64,000 bases of DNA from Mycolicibacterium sp. (GTDB lineage: Bacteria > Actinomycetota > Actinomycetes > Mycobacteriales > Mycobacteriaceae). This document shows, in pieces, positions 25,747-35,196 of this stretch. Position 1 is the first letter of the stretch; each line of letters opens with the position of its first letter. A program made the position numbers and the translations under genes. Under the pieces are notes generated by a model. The model saw only the letters and a program-made list of their open reading frames with translations. It made no database searches and was not told where the DNA came from. The stretch spans positions 1 to 64,000 of the forward strand of contig NZ_JAEMSG010000004.1 in assembly GCF_016462945.1 (NCBI RefSeq), in the 5' to 3' direction.

Positions 25747-26525
25747 TGAGCGCCCCGGATAGTCTCGGGCCGGCCGGGATGTCGATCGGAGCGGTGCTCG
25801 ATCTGCTGCGGCCGGGCTTCCCCGACGTGACGATCTCCAAGATCCGGTTTCTCGAGGCCGAGGGTCTGGTCACGCCGGAGCGCAGCCCGTCGGGCTATCG
25901 GAGGTTCACCGCCTATGACGCCGCCCGGCTGCGATTCATCCTGACCGCCCAGCGCGACCAGTACCTGCCGCTCAAGGTCATCAAGGCCCAACTCGACGCC
26001 CAACTCGACGCCCAACTCGACGCCCAACTCGACGTCCAACCCGACGGTGAACTGCCGCGCCAGGACCCGCCGCCTCGGGCCCCGTGGCTGGTGGCGGTGG
26101 GCGAGGGCGACGAGCGGGAACGGGTCCGGGACAACATCCCCGCCGGACCCGCGCCGGTGCGACTGAGCCGAGAGGACCTGCTGGAACGCTCCGGTGTCGC
26201 GGAGCAGCTCATCACCGCGTTGCGCAAGGCCGGGATCATCACCACGGGTCCGGGCGGATTCTTCGATGAGCACGCGATCGTGATCGCGCAGTGTGCAGCA
26301 GCGCTGGCGGAGTACGGCATGGAACCCCGGCACCTGCGGGTGTTCCGTTCGGCGGCCGACCGGCAGTCCGACCTGATCGCACAGATCGCCGGGCCGGTAG
26401 GCAAGGCCGGTACGACCGGTGCCCGCGATCGCGCAGATGACCTGGCCCGGGAGGTGGCGGCGCTGGCGATCACCCTGCACACCGCACTGATCAAATCCGC
26501 TGTCCGCGACGTACTGGACCGGTGA
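25746..26525 (+). CDS. ftsR: MerR-family regulator FtsR (Rv1828-like) with expanded QLDA repeat
   Basis: 259 residues. The N-terminal MerR winged helix is '[20 protein letters not shown]' followed by '[20 protein letters not shown]'. A second conserved domain toward the C-terminus contains '[16 protein letters not shown]' and '[10 protein letters not shown]'. The Corynebacterium homologue FtsR activates ftsZ; Rv1828 is the M. tuberculosis orthologue. It starts on the last base of the garA stop. Unusual feature: the linker at residues ~82-97 is '[18 protein letters not shown]', where the M. tuberculosis protein, as recalled, has a single QLDAQPDG unit. The DNA beneath is a perfect 12-bp tandem array. 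Confidence 0.93.
   Translation: MSAPDSLGPAGMSIGAVLDLLRPGFPDVTISKIRFLEAEGLVTPERSPSGYRRFTAYDAARLRFILTAQRDQYLPLKVIKAQLDAQLDAQLDAQLDVQPDGELPRQDPPPRAPWLVAVGEGDERERVRDNIPAGPAPVRLSREDLLERSGVAEQLITALRKAGIITTGPGGFFDEHAIVIAQCAAALAEYGMEPRHLRVFRSAADRQSDLIAQIAGPVGKAGTTGARDRADDLAREVAALAITLHTALIKSAVRDVLDR
25989..26048 (+). repeat. 12-bp in-frame tandem repeat in ftsR (three perfect, one near-perfect and one degenerate copy)
   Basis: The unit 'caactcgacgcc' occurs three times perfectly (25989-26024), then once with one change (26025-26036), then as the diverged 'caacccgacggt' (26037-26048). It encodes Q-L-D-A units joining the MerR DNA-binding domain to the rest of FtsR. Confidence 0.95.
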
Positions 26526-26597
26526 GGACTAGACTCGGCCAGACTGTTTGGGAACACTGATCGGTTACCGGTACTTGCGGGCGGAGGTTGGACACAG

Positions 26598-27092
26598 ATG
26601 GCGGAGGTTCTCCTAGTCGGCGTCCAATTCCAGCAGCCCACCAATCAGCCGGTTCTGATGCTGCGGGAGACAGTCGGCGATCGCATCCTGCCGATCTGGA
26701 TCGGCAATGTTGAGGCACAGGCGATCATCCTGGAGCAACAGGGAGTCGAGCCGCCCCGCCCGATGACCCACGATCTTTTCCGCGATGTCATTGGCGCCCT
26801 TGGACATTCGCTGAAAGAGATCCGGATCGTGGATCTGCGCGAGGGCACCTTCTACGCCGACCTGGTATTCGAGAACGATGTGCGGGTGTCGGCACGGCCG
26901 TCGGACTCGATTGCACTGGCGGTACGGATGGGGGTGCCGATCCACGTCGAGGATGCGGTTCTCGATGAGGCCGGTCTGCTGATGCCGGAAGACTCCGATG
27001 AGGAATCGTCCGGTGTGCTCCGCGAAGACGAGGTCGAGAAATTCAAGGAATTCCTCGACAGTGTCTCGCCGGATGATTTCAAGGCCACCTGA
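26598..27092 (+). CDS. Bifunctional nuclease (DUF151) family protein, Rv1829-like
   Basis: 164 residues of the DUF151/BFN family: 'LPIWIGNVEAQAIILEQQG', 'RPMTHDLFRDVIGALG' and 'VSARPSDSIALAVRMGVPI' are the family blocks. Plant and archaeal relatives have nuclease activity; the mycobacterial function is not established. The C-terminal 40 residues are acidic and may be flexible. The order ftsR-DUF151-resR is strongly conserved in actinobacteria. The start ATG at 26598 is in a good context ('GCGGAGG' upstream). Confidence 0.93.
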   Translation: MAEVLLVGVQFQQPTNQPVLMLRETVGDRILPIWIGNVEAQAIILEQQGVEPPRPMTHDLFRDVIGALGHSLKEIRIVDLREGTFYADLVFENDVRVSARPSDSIALAVRMGVPIHVEDAVLDEAGLLMPEDSDEESSGVLREDEVEKFKEFLDSVSPDDFKAT

Positions 27093-27111
27093 ACGGCCAG
27101 TACAGATCACG

Positions 27112-27124
27112 GATGAGTCTCATC
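27112..27124. promoter_or_regulatory. 13-bp palindrome upstream of the MerR gene resR
   Basis: GATGAGTCTCATC (6-bp arms, single central base) lies 20 bp after the DUF151 stop and about 185 bp before resR, set inside a wider CAGAT/ATCTG pair. It could be an operator or a small hairpin. No regulator is assigned. Confidence 0.3.
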
Positions 27125-27308
27125 TGAGGCGTCGGCTCCCCGACACGCCAACCGGATGCCGCAAAGCCGACCCGCCGACGGCCATACTTTCCTTGGCCGT
27201 CTCCCACGATCATGCCTCGGCAAGGCGTATGCTCAGAGCACTCTGGGCAGCACCGCGGTCGGTGGGACGGTCAGCGGGCCATTGGTCGGAACGGCGAGAG
27301 GAAGCATC

Positions 27309-27917
27309 GTGGGCGACGAGCCGCGTCAGGAAGAACTTGACCTTGCTGTCCCCGCCGGAGTCCTCGAAGTCAGTGAGCCCGTCCAGGCCGGTCTGTTCCC
27401 CGATGATTCGGTACCCGACGAGCTGATCGGCTACCGGGGGCCCAGCGCCTGCCAGATCGCCGGGATCAGCTACCGCCAACTGGACTACTGGGCCCGCACC
27501 TCGCTGGTCGTCCCGTCGATCCGCAGCGCGGCCGGCTCGGGCAGCCAGCGGCTCTACTCATTCAAAGACATCCTCGTCCTCAAGATCGTGAAGCGACTGC
27601 TCGACACCGGGATCTCGCTGCACAACATTCGAGTCGCGGTCGACCATCTGCGCAAGCGTGGCGTGCAGGATCTGGCCAATATCACCCTGTTCTCCGACGG
27701 AACCACCGTCTACGAGTGCACCTCGGCTGAGGAAGTCGTCGATCTACTTCAGGGCGGACAGGGCGTGTTCGGCATCGCGGTCAGCGGAGCGATGCGCGAG
27801 CTCACCGGCGCGATCGCCGAGTTCCCGGGCGAGCGGGCCGACGGCGGCGAGTCGATCGCCGCACCTGAGGACGAGCTGGCCTCGCGACGCAAGAGTCGCG
27901 ACCGCAAGATCGGCTGA
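27309..27917 (+). CDS. resR: MerR-family regulator ResR/McdR (Rv1830-like)
   Basis: 202 residues from the GTG at 27309, with 'GAGAGGAAG' upstream; the first 51 track residues are intergenic. The helix-turn-helix region is '[20 protein letters not shown]' and '[20 protein letters not shown]', followed by a long coiled region and a basic end '[12 protein letters not shown]'. In M. tuberculosis Rv1830 (ResR) influences growth, division and antibiotic resilience. Conservation with the M. tuberculosis sequence appears very high across the DNA-binding domain. The stop is followed at once by a duplicated 13-bp sequence and a long inverted repeat. Confidence 0.93.
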   Translation: MGDEPRQEELDLAVPAGVLEVSEPVQAGLFPDDSVPDELIGYRGPSACQIAGISYRQLDYWARTSLVVPSIRSAAGSGSQRLYSFKDILVLKIVKRLLDTGISLHNIRVAVDHLRKRGVQDLANITLFSDGTTVYECTSAEEVVDLLQGGQGVFGIAVSGAMRELTGAIAEFPGERADGGESIAAPEDELASRRKSRDRKIG

Positions 27918-27921
27918 CCTC

Positions 27922-27947
27922 CCACCCCTTCTCGCCACCCCTTCTCG
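27922..27947 (+). repeat. 13-bp tandem duplication just after the resR stop
   Basis: 'ccaccccttctcg' occurs twice in perfect tandem (27922-27934, 27935-27947), 4 bp after the TGA, and runs into the left arm of the inverted repeat. Confidence 0.9.
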
Positions 27948-28008
27948 CGAGCAGACAGAAACTCGCACGTTTGCGGCCCCGCCGGTGCGACTTTGCGTCT
28001 GCTCGCGA
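27945..28008. repeat. Long interrupted inverted repeat between resR and the gcvB promoter
   Basis: Outer arms TCGCGAGCAGAC (27945-27956) and GTCTGCTCGCGA (27997-28008) are perfect 12-bp reverse complements. Inside them, AAA/TTT and TCGCAC/GTGCGA (27963-27968 with 27985-27990) pair again after short mismatches, giving a stem of about 20 pairs over 64 bp. There is no U-tract. The right arm ends one base before the -10 of the gcvB promoter. Possible roles are a resR terminator, an operator, or a dispersed palindromic repeat. Confidence 0.8.
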
Positions 28009-28009
28009 C

Positions 28010-28015
28010 TAGACT
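28010..28015 (+). promoter_or_regulatory. Candidate -10 element for the gcvB riboswitch transcript
   Basis: TAGACT matches TAnnnT and would start transcription about 28022, just before the first glycine aptamer. No strong -35 hexamer is seen, which is common in mycobacteria. Confidence 0.5.
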
Positions 28016-28029
28016 CAGGGTTGCATCGA

Positions 28030-28236
28030 CCTCGAGCGGGAGAGTTCCGTGGCAGCCAGCCCCGGACGCCGAAGGAGCAGCACCTCTCCGTCAATCTCTC
28101 AGGCACCCGGACCGCGTTGAGACCCGATGCCTCTGGAAAGCGGTGGCCGCGCGCGGTCACCCGCCGACGGGGAAAGGCCCGCGGTCCGATCTGGAACGCG
28201 GGCTGAATCTCTCAGGCACCAACGACAGAGGGAGGG
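28030..28236 (+). ncRNA. Tandem glycine riboswitch (two aptamers) upstream of gcvB
   Basis: Two glycine-aptamer cores occur in series. Aptamer 1 (about 28030-28115) contains 'gcgggagag', 'gacgccgaaggagca' and 'atctctcaggca'. Aptamer 2 (about 28125-28236) contains 'ctctggaaagcg', 'cgccgacggggaaag', 'atctctcaggcacc' and the closing 'acagaggga'. These are the conserved bulges and the CTCTCAGG strand of the class. It lies between the -10 at 28010 and the gcvB GTG at 28281. Glycine riboswitches normally turn on glycine cleavage genes when glycine is abundant; the same arrangement is known upstream of Rv1832. Confidence 0.93.
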
Positions 28237-28280
28237 GACGCCACACTGACGGCTGCGTCCGCCTGAGTCAGGGAGTGCCC

Positions 28281-31127
28281 GTGTCTGATAGCCACACCGA
28301 TTCCGCCTTTGCCGCACGCCATATCGGCGTGGACTCGCCAGCCCTGGTCACCATGCTGGGCGTCATCGGAGTCGGATCGCTCGAGGAGTTGGCGGCGAAA
28401 GCGCTGCCGGCCGGCATCTTCGACGCACCGGGCAGTGAGGGTGTGGCACCGGGCCTGGAGACCCTGCCGGCGCCGATCAGCGAATACCAGATGCTGGCCG
28501 AACTGCGGGCGCTGGCCGACTCCAACACCGTCGCCGTTTCGATGATCGGGCAGGGCTATTACGACACGCTGACGCCGCCGGTGCTGCTGCGCAACATCCT
28601 GGAGAACCCAGCGTGGTACACGGCCTACACGCCGTATCAGCCGGAGATCAGCCAGGGCCGGCTGGAGGCGATACTGAATTTCCAGACCATGGTCGCTGAC
28701 CTCACCGGTCTCGATCTGGCCAATGCCTCGATGCTCGACGAAGGTACCGCGGCGGCCGAGGCGATGACCCTGATGCATCGGGCGGTCCGCGGATCGGCGA
28801 ATCGGCTGGCCGTCGATGAAGACCTGTTCACCCAGACCGCCGCCGTGCTGGCCACCCGGGCCGAACCGCTCGGCATCGAGATCGTCACCGCCGATCTTCG
28901 CAACGGTCTGCCCGACGGCGAGTTTTTCGGGGTGATCGCACAGGTGCCCGGCGCCAGCGGCCGAGTCACCGATTGGTCGAAACTCGTCGGGCAGGCCCAC
29001 GAGCGTGGTGCTCTGGTGGCCCTCGGTGCCGACCTGCTGGCGCTCACGGTGATCACCCCGCCCGGTGAGATTGGAGCCGATATCGCATTCGGCACCGCCC
29101 AACGCTTCGGTGTGCCGATGGGATTCGGCGGTCCCCACGCCGGCTACCTCGCGGTGCACACCAATCACGCCCGCCAGTTGCCGGGCCGGTTGGTCGGGGT
29201 GTCGCTGGACGCTGACGGCGCATCGGCCTACCGGCTGTCGTTGCAGACTCGCGAACAACACATCCGCCGGGATAAGGCCACCTCCAACATCTGTACCGCC
29301 CAGGTGCTGCTGGCTGTGATGGCCGCCATGTACGCCAGCTATCACGGCGCCGACGGGCTGACCGATATCGCCCGCCGGGTGCACGGTCACGCCCGGACCG
29401 TGGCGGCCGGACTGGATGCGGCCGGTATCGACGTGGTGCACGAGAGTTTCTTCGATACCGTGCTGGCGCACGTGCCCGGACAGGCCACGGCGATCCAGGC
29501 CGCAGCCAAGGAGCACGGTTTCAACATTTGGCGTGCCGATGACGATCACGTCTCGGTGTCCTGCGATGAAATAACTACCGATGAGCACGTCGCCGTTGTC
29601 TTGCGAGCCTTTGGCGCTAAGGTTGCCGGTGACTATGCCGGGCCCGAGATCGACACTCGCACAACGGTTTTCCTGACCCATCCGGCATTTACCCGCTACC
29701 GCACCGAAACCTCCATGATGCGCTATCTGCGCGCACTGTCCGACAAGGATATCGCGCTGGATCGAAGTATGATCCCGCTGGGCTCGTGCACCATGAAGCT
29801 CAACGCAGCCGCCGAAATGGAGTCGATCACCTGGCCGGAGTTCGGCCGCCTGCACCCGTTCGCCCCGGCCGGTGACGCGACCGGTCTGAGACGACTGATC
29901 GCCGATCTGCGGGGCTGGCTGACGGGGATAACCGGTTATGACGATATTTCGTTGCAGCCCAACGCCGGATCCCAGGGGGAGTATGCGGGTCTGTTGGCCA
30001 TTCGCGGCTACTATGCGGCGCGCGGAGAGACCCAACGCGACGTGTGTCTGATCCCGTCGAGTGCGCACGGCACCAATGCCGCCTCGGCGGCGCTGGCCGG
30101 CATGCGGGTGGTGGTGATCGGCTGCCGCGATAACGGTGACGTCGACCTCGATGATCTGCGGGCCAAGGTGGCCGAGAACGCCAGCGCGCTGGCGGCGTTG
30201 ATGATCACCTACCCGTCCACCCATGGCGTATTCGAGCAGGACCTTGCCGAGATCTGCGCGGCGGTGCATGACGCGGGTGGTCAGGTCTATGTCGACGGGG
30301 CCAACCTCAACGCTCTGGTGGGTCTGGCCCGGCCGGGTAGGTTCGGCGGCGATGTGAGCCATCTGAACCTGCACAAGACGTTTTGCATCCCGCACGGCGG
30401 GGGTGGACCTGGAGTCGGGCCGGTGGCCGTGCGCTCACACCTTGCGCCCCACCTGCCCGGCCATCCGCTGGCCCCGGAGCTGCCGCACGGACACCCGGTG
30501 TCGTCGGCACCCTACGGTTCGGCGTCGATCCTGCCGATCACCTGGGCCTACATTCGGATGATGGGAGCGGTCGGGCTGCGCGCGGCCAGCCTGACCGCGA
30601 TCGCCTCGGCCAACTACGTCGCCCGCCGTCTCGACGAGTACTACCCGGTGCTCTACACCGGCGAGAACGGCATGGTGGCCCACGAGTGCATCCTGGATCT
30701 GCGGCCCATCACCAAAGCCACCGGCGTCACGGTCGACGATGTGGCAAAACGTTTGGCGGACTACGGTTTCCACGCACCGACCATGAGCTTCCCGGTGGCC
30801 GGCACCCTCATGGTCGAGCCAACCGAGAGCGAGAGTCTGGCCGAGGTGGACGCGTTCTGCGAGGCGATGATCGCCATCCGCGCCGAAATCGATCAGGTGG
30901 GCTCGGGTCACTGGCCCGCCGAGGACAACCCGCTGCACAATGCTCCGCACACCGCCGAGTGCCTGCTGGTCGAGCGGTGGGACCACCCGTACACGCGTGC
31001 GCAGGCGGCCTACCCGTTGGGCACGGCCTTCCGGCCCAAGGTGTGGCCGTCGGTGCGGCGCATCGACGGGGCCTACGGCGACCGCAACCTGGTGTGCTCG
31101 TGTCTGCCGGTGGCAGCCTTCGCCTGA
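28281..31127 (+). CDS. gcvB: Glycine dehydrogenase (decarboxylating), P protein
   Basis: 948 residues from the GTG at 28281 with 'GGGAG' upstream. The first 96 residues of the ORF-track frame translate the riboswitch and are rejected. The P protein decarboxylates glycine on PLP and passes the aminomethyl group to GcvH. Both halves of the fused homodimer-like fold are present: '[18 protein letters not shown]' near the N-terminus and the PLP Lys in '[18 protein letters not shown]' with 'AHGTNAAS' in the C-terminal half. Length is normal for bacterial GcvP. The stop is 4 bp from the convergent Rv1836c-like gene. Confidence 0.97.
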   Translation: MSDSHTDSAFAARHIGVDSPALVTMLGVIGVGSLEELAAKALPAGIFDAPGSEGVAPGLETLPAPISEYQMLAELRALADSNTVAVSMIGQGYYDTLTPPVLLRNILENPAWYTAYTPYQPEISQGRLEAILNFQTMVADLTGLDLANASMLDEGTAAAEAMTLMHRAVRGSANRLAVDEDLFTQTAAVLATRAEPLGIEIVTADLRNGLPDGEFFGVIAQVPGASGRVTDWSKLVGQAHERGALVALGADLLALTVITPPGEIGADIAFGTAQRFGVPMGFGGPHAGYLAVHTNHARQLPGRLVGVSLDADGASAYRLSLQTREQHIRRDKATSNICTAQVLLAVMAAMYASYHGADGLTDIARRVHGHARTVAAGLDAAGIDVVHESFFDTVLAHVPGQATAIQAAAKEHGFNIWRADDDHVSVSCDEITTDEHVAVVLRAFGAKVAGDYAGPEIDTRTTVFLTHPAFTRYRTETSMMRYLRALSDKDIALDRSMIPLGSCTMKLNAAAEMESITWPEFGRLHPFAPAGDATGLRRLIADLRGWLTGITGYDDISLQPNAGSQGEYAGLLAIRGYYAARGETQRDVCLIPSSAHGTNAASAALAGMRVVVIGCRDNGDVDLDDLRAKVAENASALAALMITYPSTHGVFEQDLAEICAAVHDAGGQVYVDGANLNALVGLARPGRFGGDVSHLNLHKTFCIPHGGGGPGVGPVAVRSHLAPHLPGHPLAPELPHGHPVSSAPYGSASILPITWAYIRMMGAVGLRAASLTAIASANYVARRLDEYYPVLYTGENGMVAHECILDLRPITKATGVTVDDVAKRLADYGFHAPTMSFPVAGTLMVEPTESESLAEVDAFCEAMIAIRAEIDQVGSGHWPAEDNPLHNAPHTAECLLVERWDHPYTRAQAAYPLGTAFRPKVWPSVRRIDGAYGDRNLVCSCLPVAAFA

Positions 31128-31131
31128 TTTA

Positions 31132-32964
31132 TCAGGACAGCAGTCGGGCGATCACGCCGACCAGATCAGGGGAGTCGGAGGTGGCGATCTCCTGATAGCT
31201 GCCACCGGAAAGCTGGGTCACTGCCTCCCAGACGGGACGGTCTGGGTCACCGCCGAAGTCAATGACGTTGATCGTGACCGGACGGTTCGGGTCGGCAGCG
31301 GACTGGAGATAGTTCTGCAGGCCCGCTCCATCCAGGGTCTTGTCAGTGTGCGGCCCCTGGGTGATGACCAGAATCGAATTCGGTTGTCCCGGGCGGTAGT
31401 TCGCGAGCGCATCGGTGTAGGCGCGGGGCAGCGTCGTAAACGACACCGCGCCGCCACCGGTCGGTGTCAGCCCGTCGAGTAATCCGGTCAACGCTGCCGA
31501 ACGGGGCTGCCCGCCCACATCATCTGATAGCGGGCCGGTGGGCACCACGGGGCGACTGTCGGCGCCGTCGAACGTCCATAGTCCGACGACGGCGCCGGGC
31601 GGCAGAGCGCGGATGCGGTTGCTCAGGGCGGCAGCCACATTGGCCAGCCGAGGTCGGCCGCCTTCGTCACCGGTAAGGCCCTGGCCGAGGACCACGGTGG
31701 TCGTGGATGCTGCCGCCGGCGTGACCGCAGCCGCAATCGCGGCCCGCGTGGCATCGTCGGCCACCGGCAGGGTCGCGGCGAGGGCCGGGAATCCCACGAC
31801 GTCGTTGCCGGGCGGGGTTGTGCCCTGGGCCCGAAATCCGGCCTTCGCCAGTACGTCGAGTTGTTCGGGCTTGGCCATGAACCGGGCGAACTCGCTGGCG
31901 GCGCTCTGCTGCTCTTCGGACAGCCAGTCCCCGGCCAGTAGGACGGTGGGGAAGTCGGCGACGGCGACCGGGCCGGCGGGGATCCACTCCGCGACGGTGT
32001 TCTTGGCGTCCGGCAGCTCCGACGCCCGGCTGAACAGTTGTTGTTCGGTCAGCGCCACGGCATGAACCGCGGCCGCGGCCGGGTCTCCGGGCGCGATCAG
32101 TGCGTTGAAGGCCCCGGCGGCAGTGTTATCGGCAAGCCGAGGTTGTCCGCCCAGCAGCGCACTCACCGGTCCCAGTCCGGCGGTGGGGGGCGCATCGGGC
32201 GGTGCCGAAGACGTCGCGACGGCTTCGGCTGCCAGATAGGTGGCGTCGCTGGCGCCGTCGATCGGCAGGGCCAGCCGCAGGGAGCCCCATCCGGGCAGAT
32301 TCATGACGTCCAACGCGGCCGGGTTGGTCTGCAGCGGGGGCAGTGCCGCCCACGTCTGCTGACCCAGCGCCTCGGCGAGGGGCGGCCGAACTGCCAGCAC
32401 CACGGGCGAGGTGACCAGAGACCGGGCGTCGCTGACGATCTGCTTTCCGGCCAGTGCCTGCAGTCGCGCCGACGGAATTGAACTCGCGGGGATCCACAGT
32501 GCCGGACGCTCACCGAGTTCGGTCGGCCAGGTGCCGGCCAAGCCCTCGATGACGGCACGTGAATCAGACGGTGTGACAACAATATTGATGCACTTATCGC
32601 CAACCGGCGTTGCCTCGCCATTGTAGGTGTCCGCGAACGCCCTGACGTGGTCGGCGATTGCCGAGTCGGCGATAACCGCGACGGTCGCGGTGCCCTGCAT
32701 GCATTTCTGGGCTGCTTCCTGAGAGCGGCGCGACATCGCGTCGCCGAAGAAACGCCACAGGATCACCCCGCCGATCAGCACCACCACCGCAATCAGGGCC
32801 GCGATCACCCCGTTGCTCACCCCGCGACGGGTGGCGTCGCTCCGGCGGCGCCGGCCCTGCCAACCGCCACCTGAGCGCGGGATCCGGCCGCTGGAGTCGT
32901 CACCGGGGGATTCGGTGGGTTCGCCAAAGGATTCCCCGGGAGCGGGCATGCTGTGTCTGCCCAT
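31132..32964 (-). CDS. Membrane-anchored protein with solute-binding-like and VWA-like domains (Rv1836c-like)
   Basis: 610 residues. The cytoplasmic N-terminus is Gly/Arg/Ser-rich ('GRRRRSDATRRG'), then a single transmembrane helix ('VIAALIAVVVLIGGVILW'), then a periplasmic solute-binding-like domain (from 'CMQGTATVAVIADSAIADHV') and a C-terminal VWA-like domain ending in 'DSILVITQGP'-type and 'INVIDFGGD' strands. The expected MIDAS motif DxSxS is replaced by 'VLGQGLTGD', so metal-dependent adhesion is unlikely. It directly follows glcB: the glcB TAG abuts this ATG. Function is unknown; Rv1836c is a conserved mycobacterial membrane protein. Confidence 0.85.
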   Translation of the reverse strand: MGRHSMPAPGESFGEPTESPGDDSSGRIPRSGGGWQGRRRRSDATRRGVSNGVIAALIAVVVLIGGVILWRFFGDAMSRRSQEAAQKCMQGTATVAVIADSAIADHVRAFADTYNGEATPVGDKCINIVVTPSDSRAVIEGLAGTWPTELGERPALWIPASSIPSARLQALAGKQIVSDARSLVTSPVVLAVRPPLAEALGQQTWAALPPLQTNPAALDVMNLPGWGSLRLALPIDGASDATYLAAEAVATSSAPPDAPPTAGLGPVSALLGGQPRLADNTAAGAFNALIAPGDPAAAAVHAVALTEQQLFSRASELPDAKNTVAEWIPAGPVAVADFPTVLLAGDWLSEEQQSAASEFARFMAKPEQLDVLAKAGFRAQGTTPPGNDVVGFPALAATLPVADDATRAAIAAAVTPAAASTTTVVLGQGLTGDEGGRPRLANVAAALSNRIRALPPGAVVGLWTFDGADSRPVVPTGPLSDDVGGQPRSAALTGLLDGLTPTGGGAVSFTTLPRAYTDALANYRPGQPNSILVITQGPHTDKTLDGAGLQNYLQSAADPNRPVTINVIDFGGDPDRPVWEAVTQLSGGSYQEIATSDSPDLVGVIARLLS

Positions 32965-35166
32965 CTAGTGATCCCGGCTCTGGCCGTTGGCAGCCTTGTA
33001 CTCGCGGCGGCGCCGGTGCAGGATCGGCTCGGTATAGCCGTTGGGCTGCGTCGCCCCGGTGAGGACGAGTTCCTGGGCGGTCTGGAAGGCGATACTGCCC
33101 TCCGGGTCGAGCGCCATCGGACGGTAGTCCGGATCGTCGCTGTTCTGCTGGTCGACCACCGCTGCCATCCGCCGCAGACTCGACGTGACGTCGTCGGCGG
33201 TGATGACACCGTGTCGCAGCCAGTTGGCGAGCAGTTGACTGGAGATACGCAATGTGGCGCGATCTTCCATCAACGCGACATGTTGAATGTCGGGTACCTT
33301 CGAGCAGCCCACACCGGCGTCGATCCAGCGCACCACATAGCCGAGGATCGACTGGCAGTTGTTGTCGACCTCCTCGTGCAGCTCATCCGGTGACCAGCCC
33401 AACCCGCTCTGTGCAAGCGGGATGGTGAGCAATTGGTCGATGCTGGTGCGCTTCTTACCGGCCAGTTCCTTCTGCACCTGATAGACGTCCACGTAGTGGT
33501 AGTGCATGGCGTGCAGGGTGGCGGCTGTCGGCGAGGGCACCCAGGCCGTGGTGGCACCGGCCCGGGGCTGGCTGATCTTTTGTTCCACCATGTCGGCCAT
33601 CAGGTCGGTCATCGCCCACATACCCTTGCCGATCTGTGCGCGGCCGGAGAAACCGGCGGCCAGACCGACGTCGACGTTGCGGTCCTCGTAGGCCAGGATC
33701 CAGGGCTGGGTCTTCATTGCGCCCTTGCGGATCATCGGGCCGGCTTCCATCGAGGTGTGGATCTCATCCCCGGTGCGGTCAAGGAATCCGGTGTTGATGA
33801 ACGCGATCCGATCGGCGGCGGCTTTCACACACGCCTTGAGGTTGGCCGAGGTGCGGCGCTCCTCATCCATGACTCCGACCTTGATGGTGTTGGCCGGCAG
33901 ACCCAGCACATCCTCGACGCGGCTGAACAACTCGCCGGTGAATGCGACTTCCTCCGGCCCGTGCATCTTGGGCTTGACGATGTAGATCGAGCCGGTGCGG
34001 CTGTTCTGATGCGGCCCGTTGCCACCACCGCTGTGGAGTCCGTGCATGGCGATCAGGCTGGTGAACAATGCGTCCTGAATACCCTCGGGGACCTCCCTGC
34101 CCTCGGCGTCCACGATGGCGTCATTGGTCATCAGATGCCCGACATTGCGCACGAACAACAGGCTGCGGCCGTGAAGAGTGAATTCGGTTCCTTCCGGTCC
34201 GACGTAGACACGGTCGCCGGTCAGCACCCGGGTGAAGGTCTTGCCGCCCTTGCTCACTGACTCGGCAAGGTCGCCCCTGTTGAGCCCCAACCAGTTTCGG
34301 TACCCCAGCACCTTGTCATCGGCGTCGACAGCGGTAACCGAGTCCTCGAAGTCCATGATCGTCGTGATCGCGGACTCCAGGACCACATCCTTGACACCGG
34401 CCGGATCGGTCGACCCGATCACCAGGTCACGGTCGATCTGGATCTCGATGTGCAGACCGTGGTTGACCAGAAGTACAGAGGTGGGCGTGGCCGGGTCGCC
34501 GAGGTACCCGGCAAACTGCGCGGGGTCTGCCAGCCCGGTGACGTCTCCGCCGGTGAGAGCTACCTCGATCTCACCATCTGAGATCAGGAACCGGGTGACG
34601 TCGCAGTAGCTGCCCGAACTCAGTGGGACCACGTCGTCGAGGAACCGCTTGGCGTAGGCGATGACCTTATCGCCACGAATGGCGTTGTAGCTGGAACCTG
34701 GCTCCGCTCCGCCGTCGGCGCTGATGACATCGGTGCCGTAGAGGGCGTCGTACAGCGATCCCCAGCGCGCATTGGCGGCGTTGAGCGCAAAGCGCGCATT
34801 GAGAATGGGCACCACTAGCTGGGGGCCCGCGGTGGAGGTGATCTCAGCGTCGACGCCCGAGGTCGAGATGGTGAAGTCGGCGGGCTCAGGGAGCAGGTAT
34901 CCGATATCGGTCAGAAACTGTCGGTACTCGACCTCATCGATACCGCCGATGACGCGCTGTCGGTGCCACTTGTCAATCTCCAACTGTAGTTCCTCGCGGC
35001 GGGCCAGTAAGTATTCGTTGCGGGGTGTGAGGTCGGTGACCACCTTGTCGACGCCTGACCAGAAGCTATCCGGGTCGATACCGGTGCCGGGCAAGGCTTC
35101 GTCGGTGATGAAGTCGTACAGCGTCCGTGCCACGCGCACATTGCCTACTGCAACCCGATCAGTCAT
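32965..35166 (-). CDS. glcB: Malate synthase G
   Basis: 733 residues from the ATG at 35166, which follows 'AGGGAGGAAAC'; the track's eight extra residues precede that RBS. It condenses glyoxylate with acetyl-CoA to malate, the second glyoxylate-cycle step after ICL2. Family blocks are clear: '[17 protein letters not shown]' (Mg-binding Glu/Asp), '[11 protein letters not shown]'-type catalytic Arg region (here '[16 protein letters not shown]'), '[17 protein letters not shown]' and the catalytic Asp in '[15 protein letters not shown]'. Length matches the G isoform. Its stop codon directly abuts the downstream membrane-protein start. Confidence 0.97.
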   Translation of the reverse strand: MTDRVAVGNVRVARTLYDFITDEALPGTGIDPDSFWSGVDKVVTDLTPRNEYLLARREELQLEIDKWHRQRVIGGIDEVEYRQFLTDIGYLLPEPADFTISTSGVDAEITSTAGPQLVVPILNARFALNAANARWGSLYDALYGTDVISADGGAEPGSSYNAIRGDKVIAYAKRFLDDVVPLSSGSYCDVTRFLISDGEIEVALTGGDVTGLADPAQFAGYLGDPATPTSVLLVNHGLHIEIQIDRDLVIGSTDPAGVKDVVLESAITTIMDFEDSVTAVDADDKVLGYRNWLGLNRGDLAESVSKGGKTFTRVLTGDRVYVGPEGTEFTLHGRSLLFVRNVGHLMTNDAIVDAEGREVPEGIQDALFTSLIAMHGLHSGGGNGPHQNSRTGSIYIVKPKMHGPEEVAFTGELFSRVEDVLGLPANTIKVGVMDEERRTSANLKACVKAAADRIAFINTGFLDRTGDEIHTSMEAGPMIRKGAMKTQPWILAYEDRNVDVGLAAGFSGRAQIGKGMWAMTDLMADMVEQKISQPRAGATTAWVPSPTAATLHAMHYHYVDVYQVQKELAGKKRTSIDQLLTIPLAQSGLGWSPDELHEEVDNNCQSILGYVVRWIDAGVGCSKVPDIQHVALMEDRATLRISSQLLANWLRHGVITADDVTSSLRRMAAVVDQQNSDDPDYRPMALDPEGSIAFQTAQELVLTGATQPNGYTEPILHRRRREYKAANGQSRDH

Positions 35167-35196
35167 GTTTCCTCCCTGAGGGACAGTCACCTGAGC

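Noticed and set aside
25989-26048. Tandem 12-bp array considered as a CRISPR or direct-repeat locus
   Set aside because: No spacers, in-frame coding inside ftsR; a simple tandem repeat.
28212-30395. 727-codon minus-strand ORF
   Set aside because: Fully antisense to gcvB; composition is His/Gly/Arg-rich shadow sequence.
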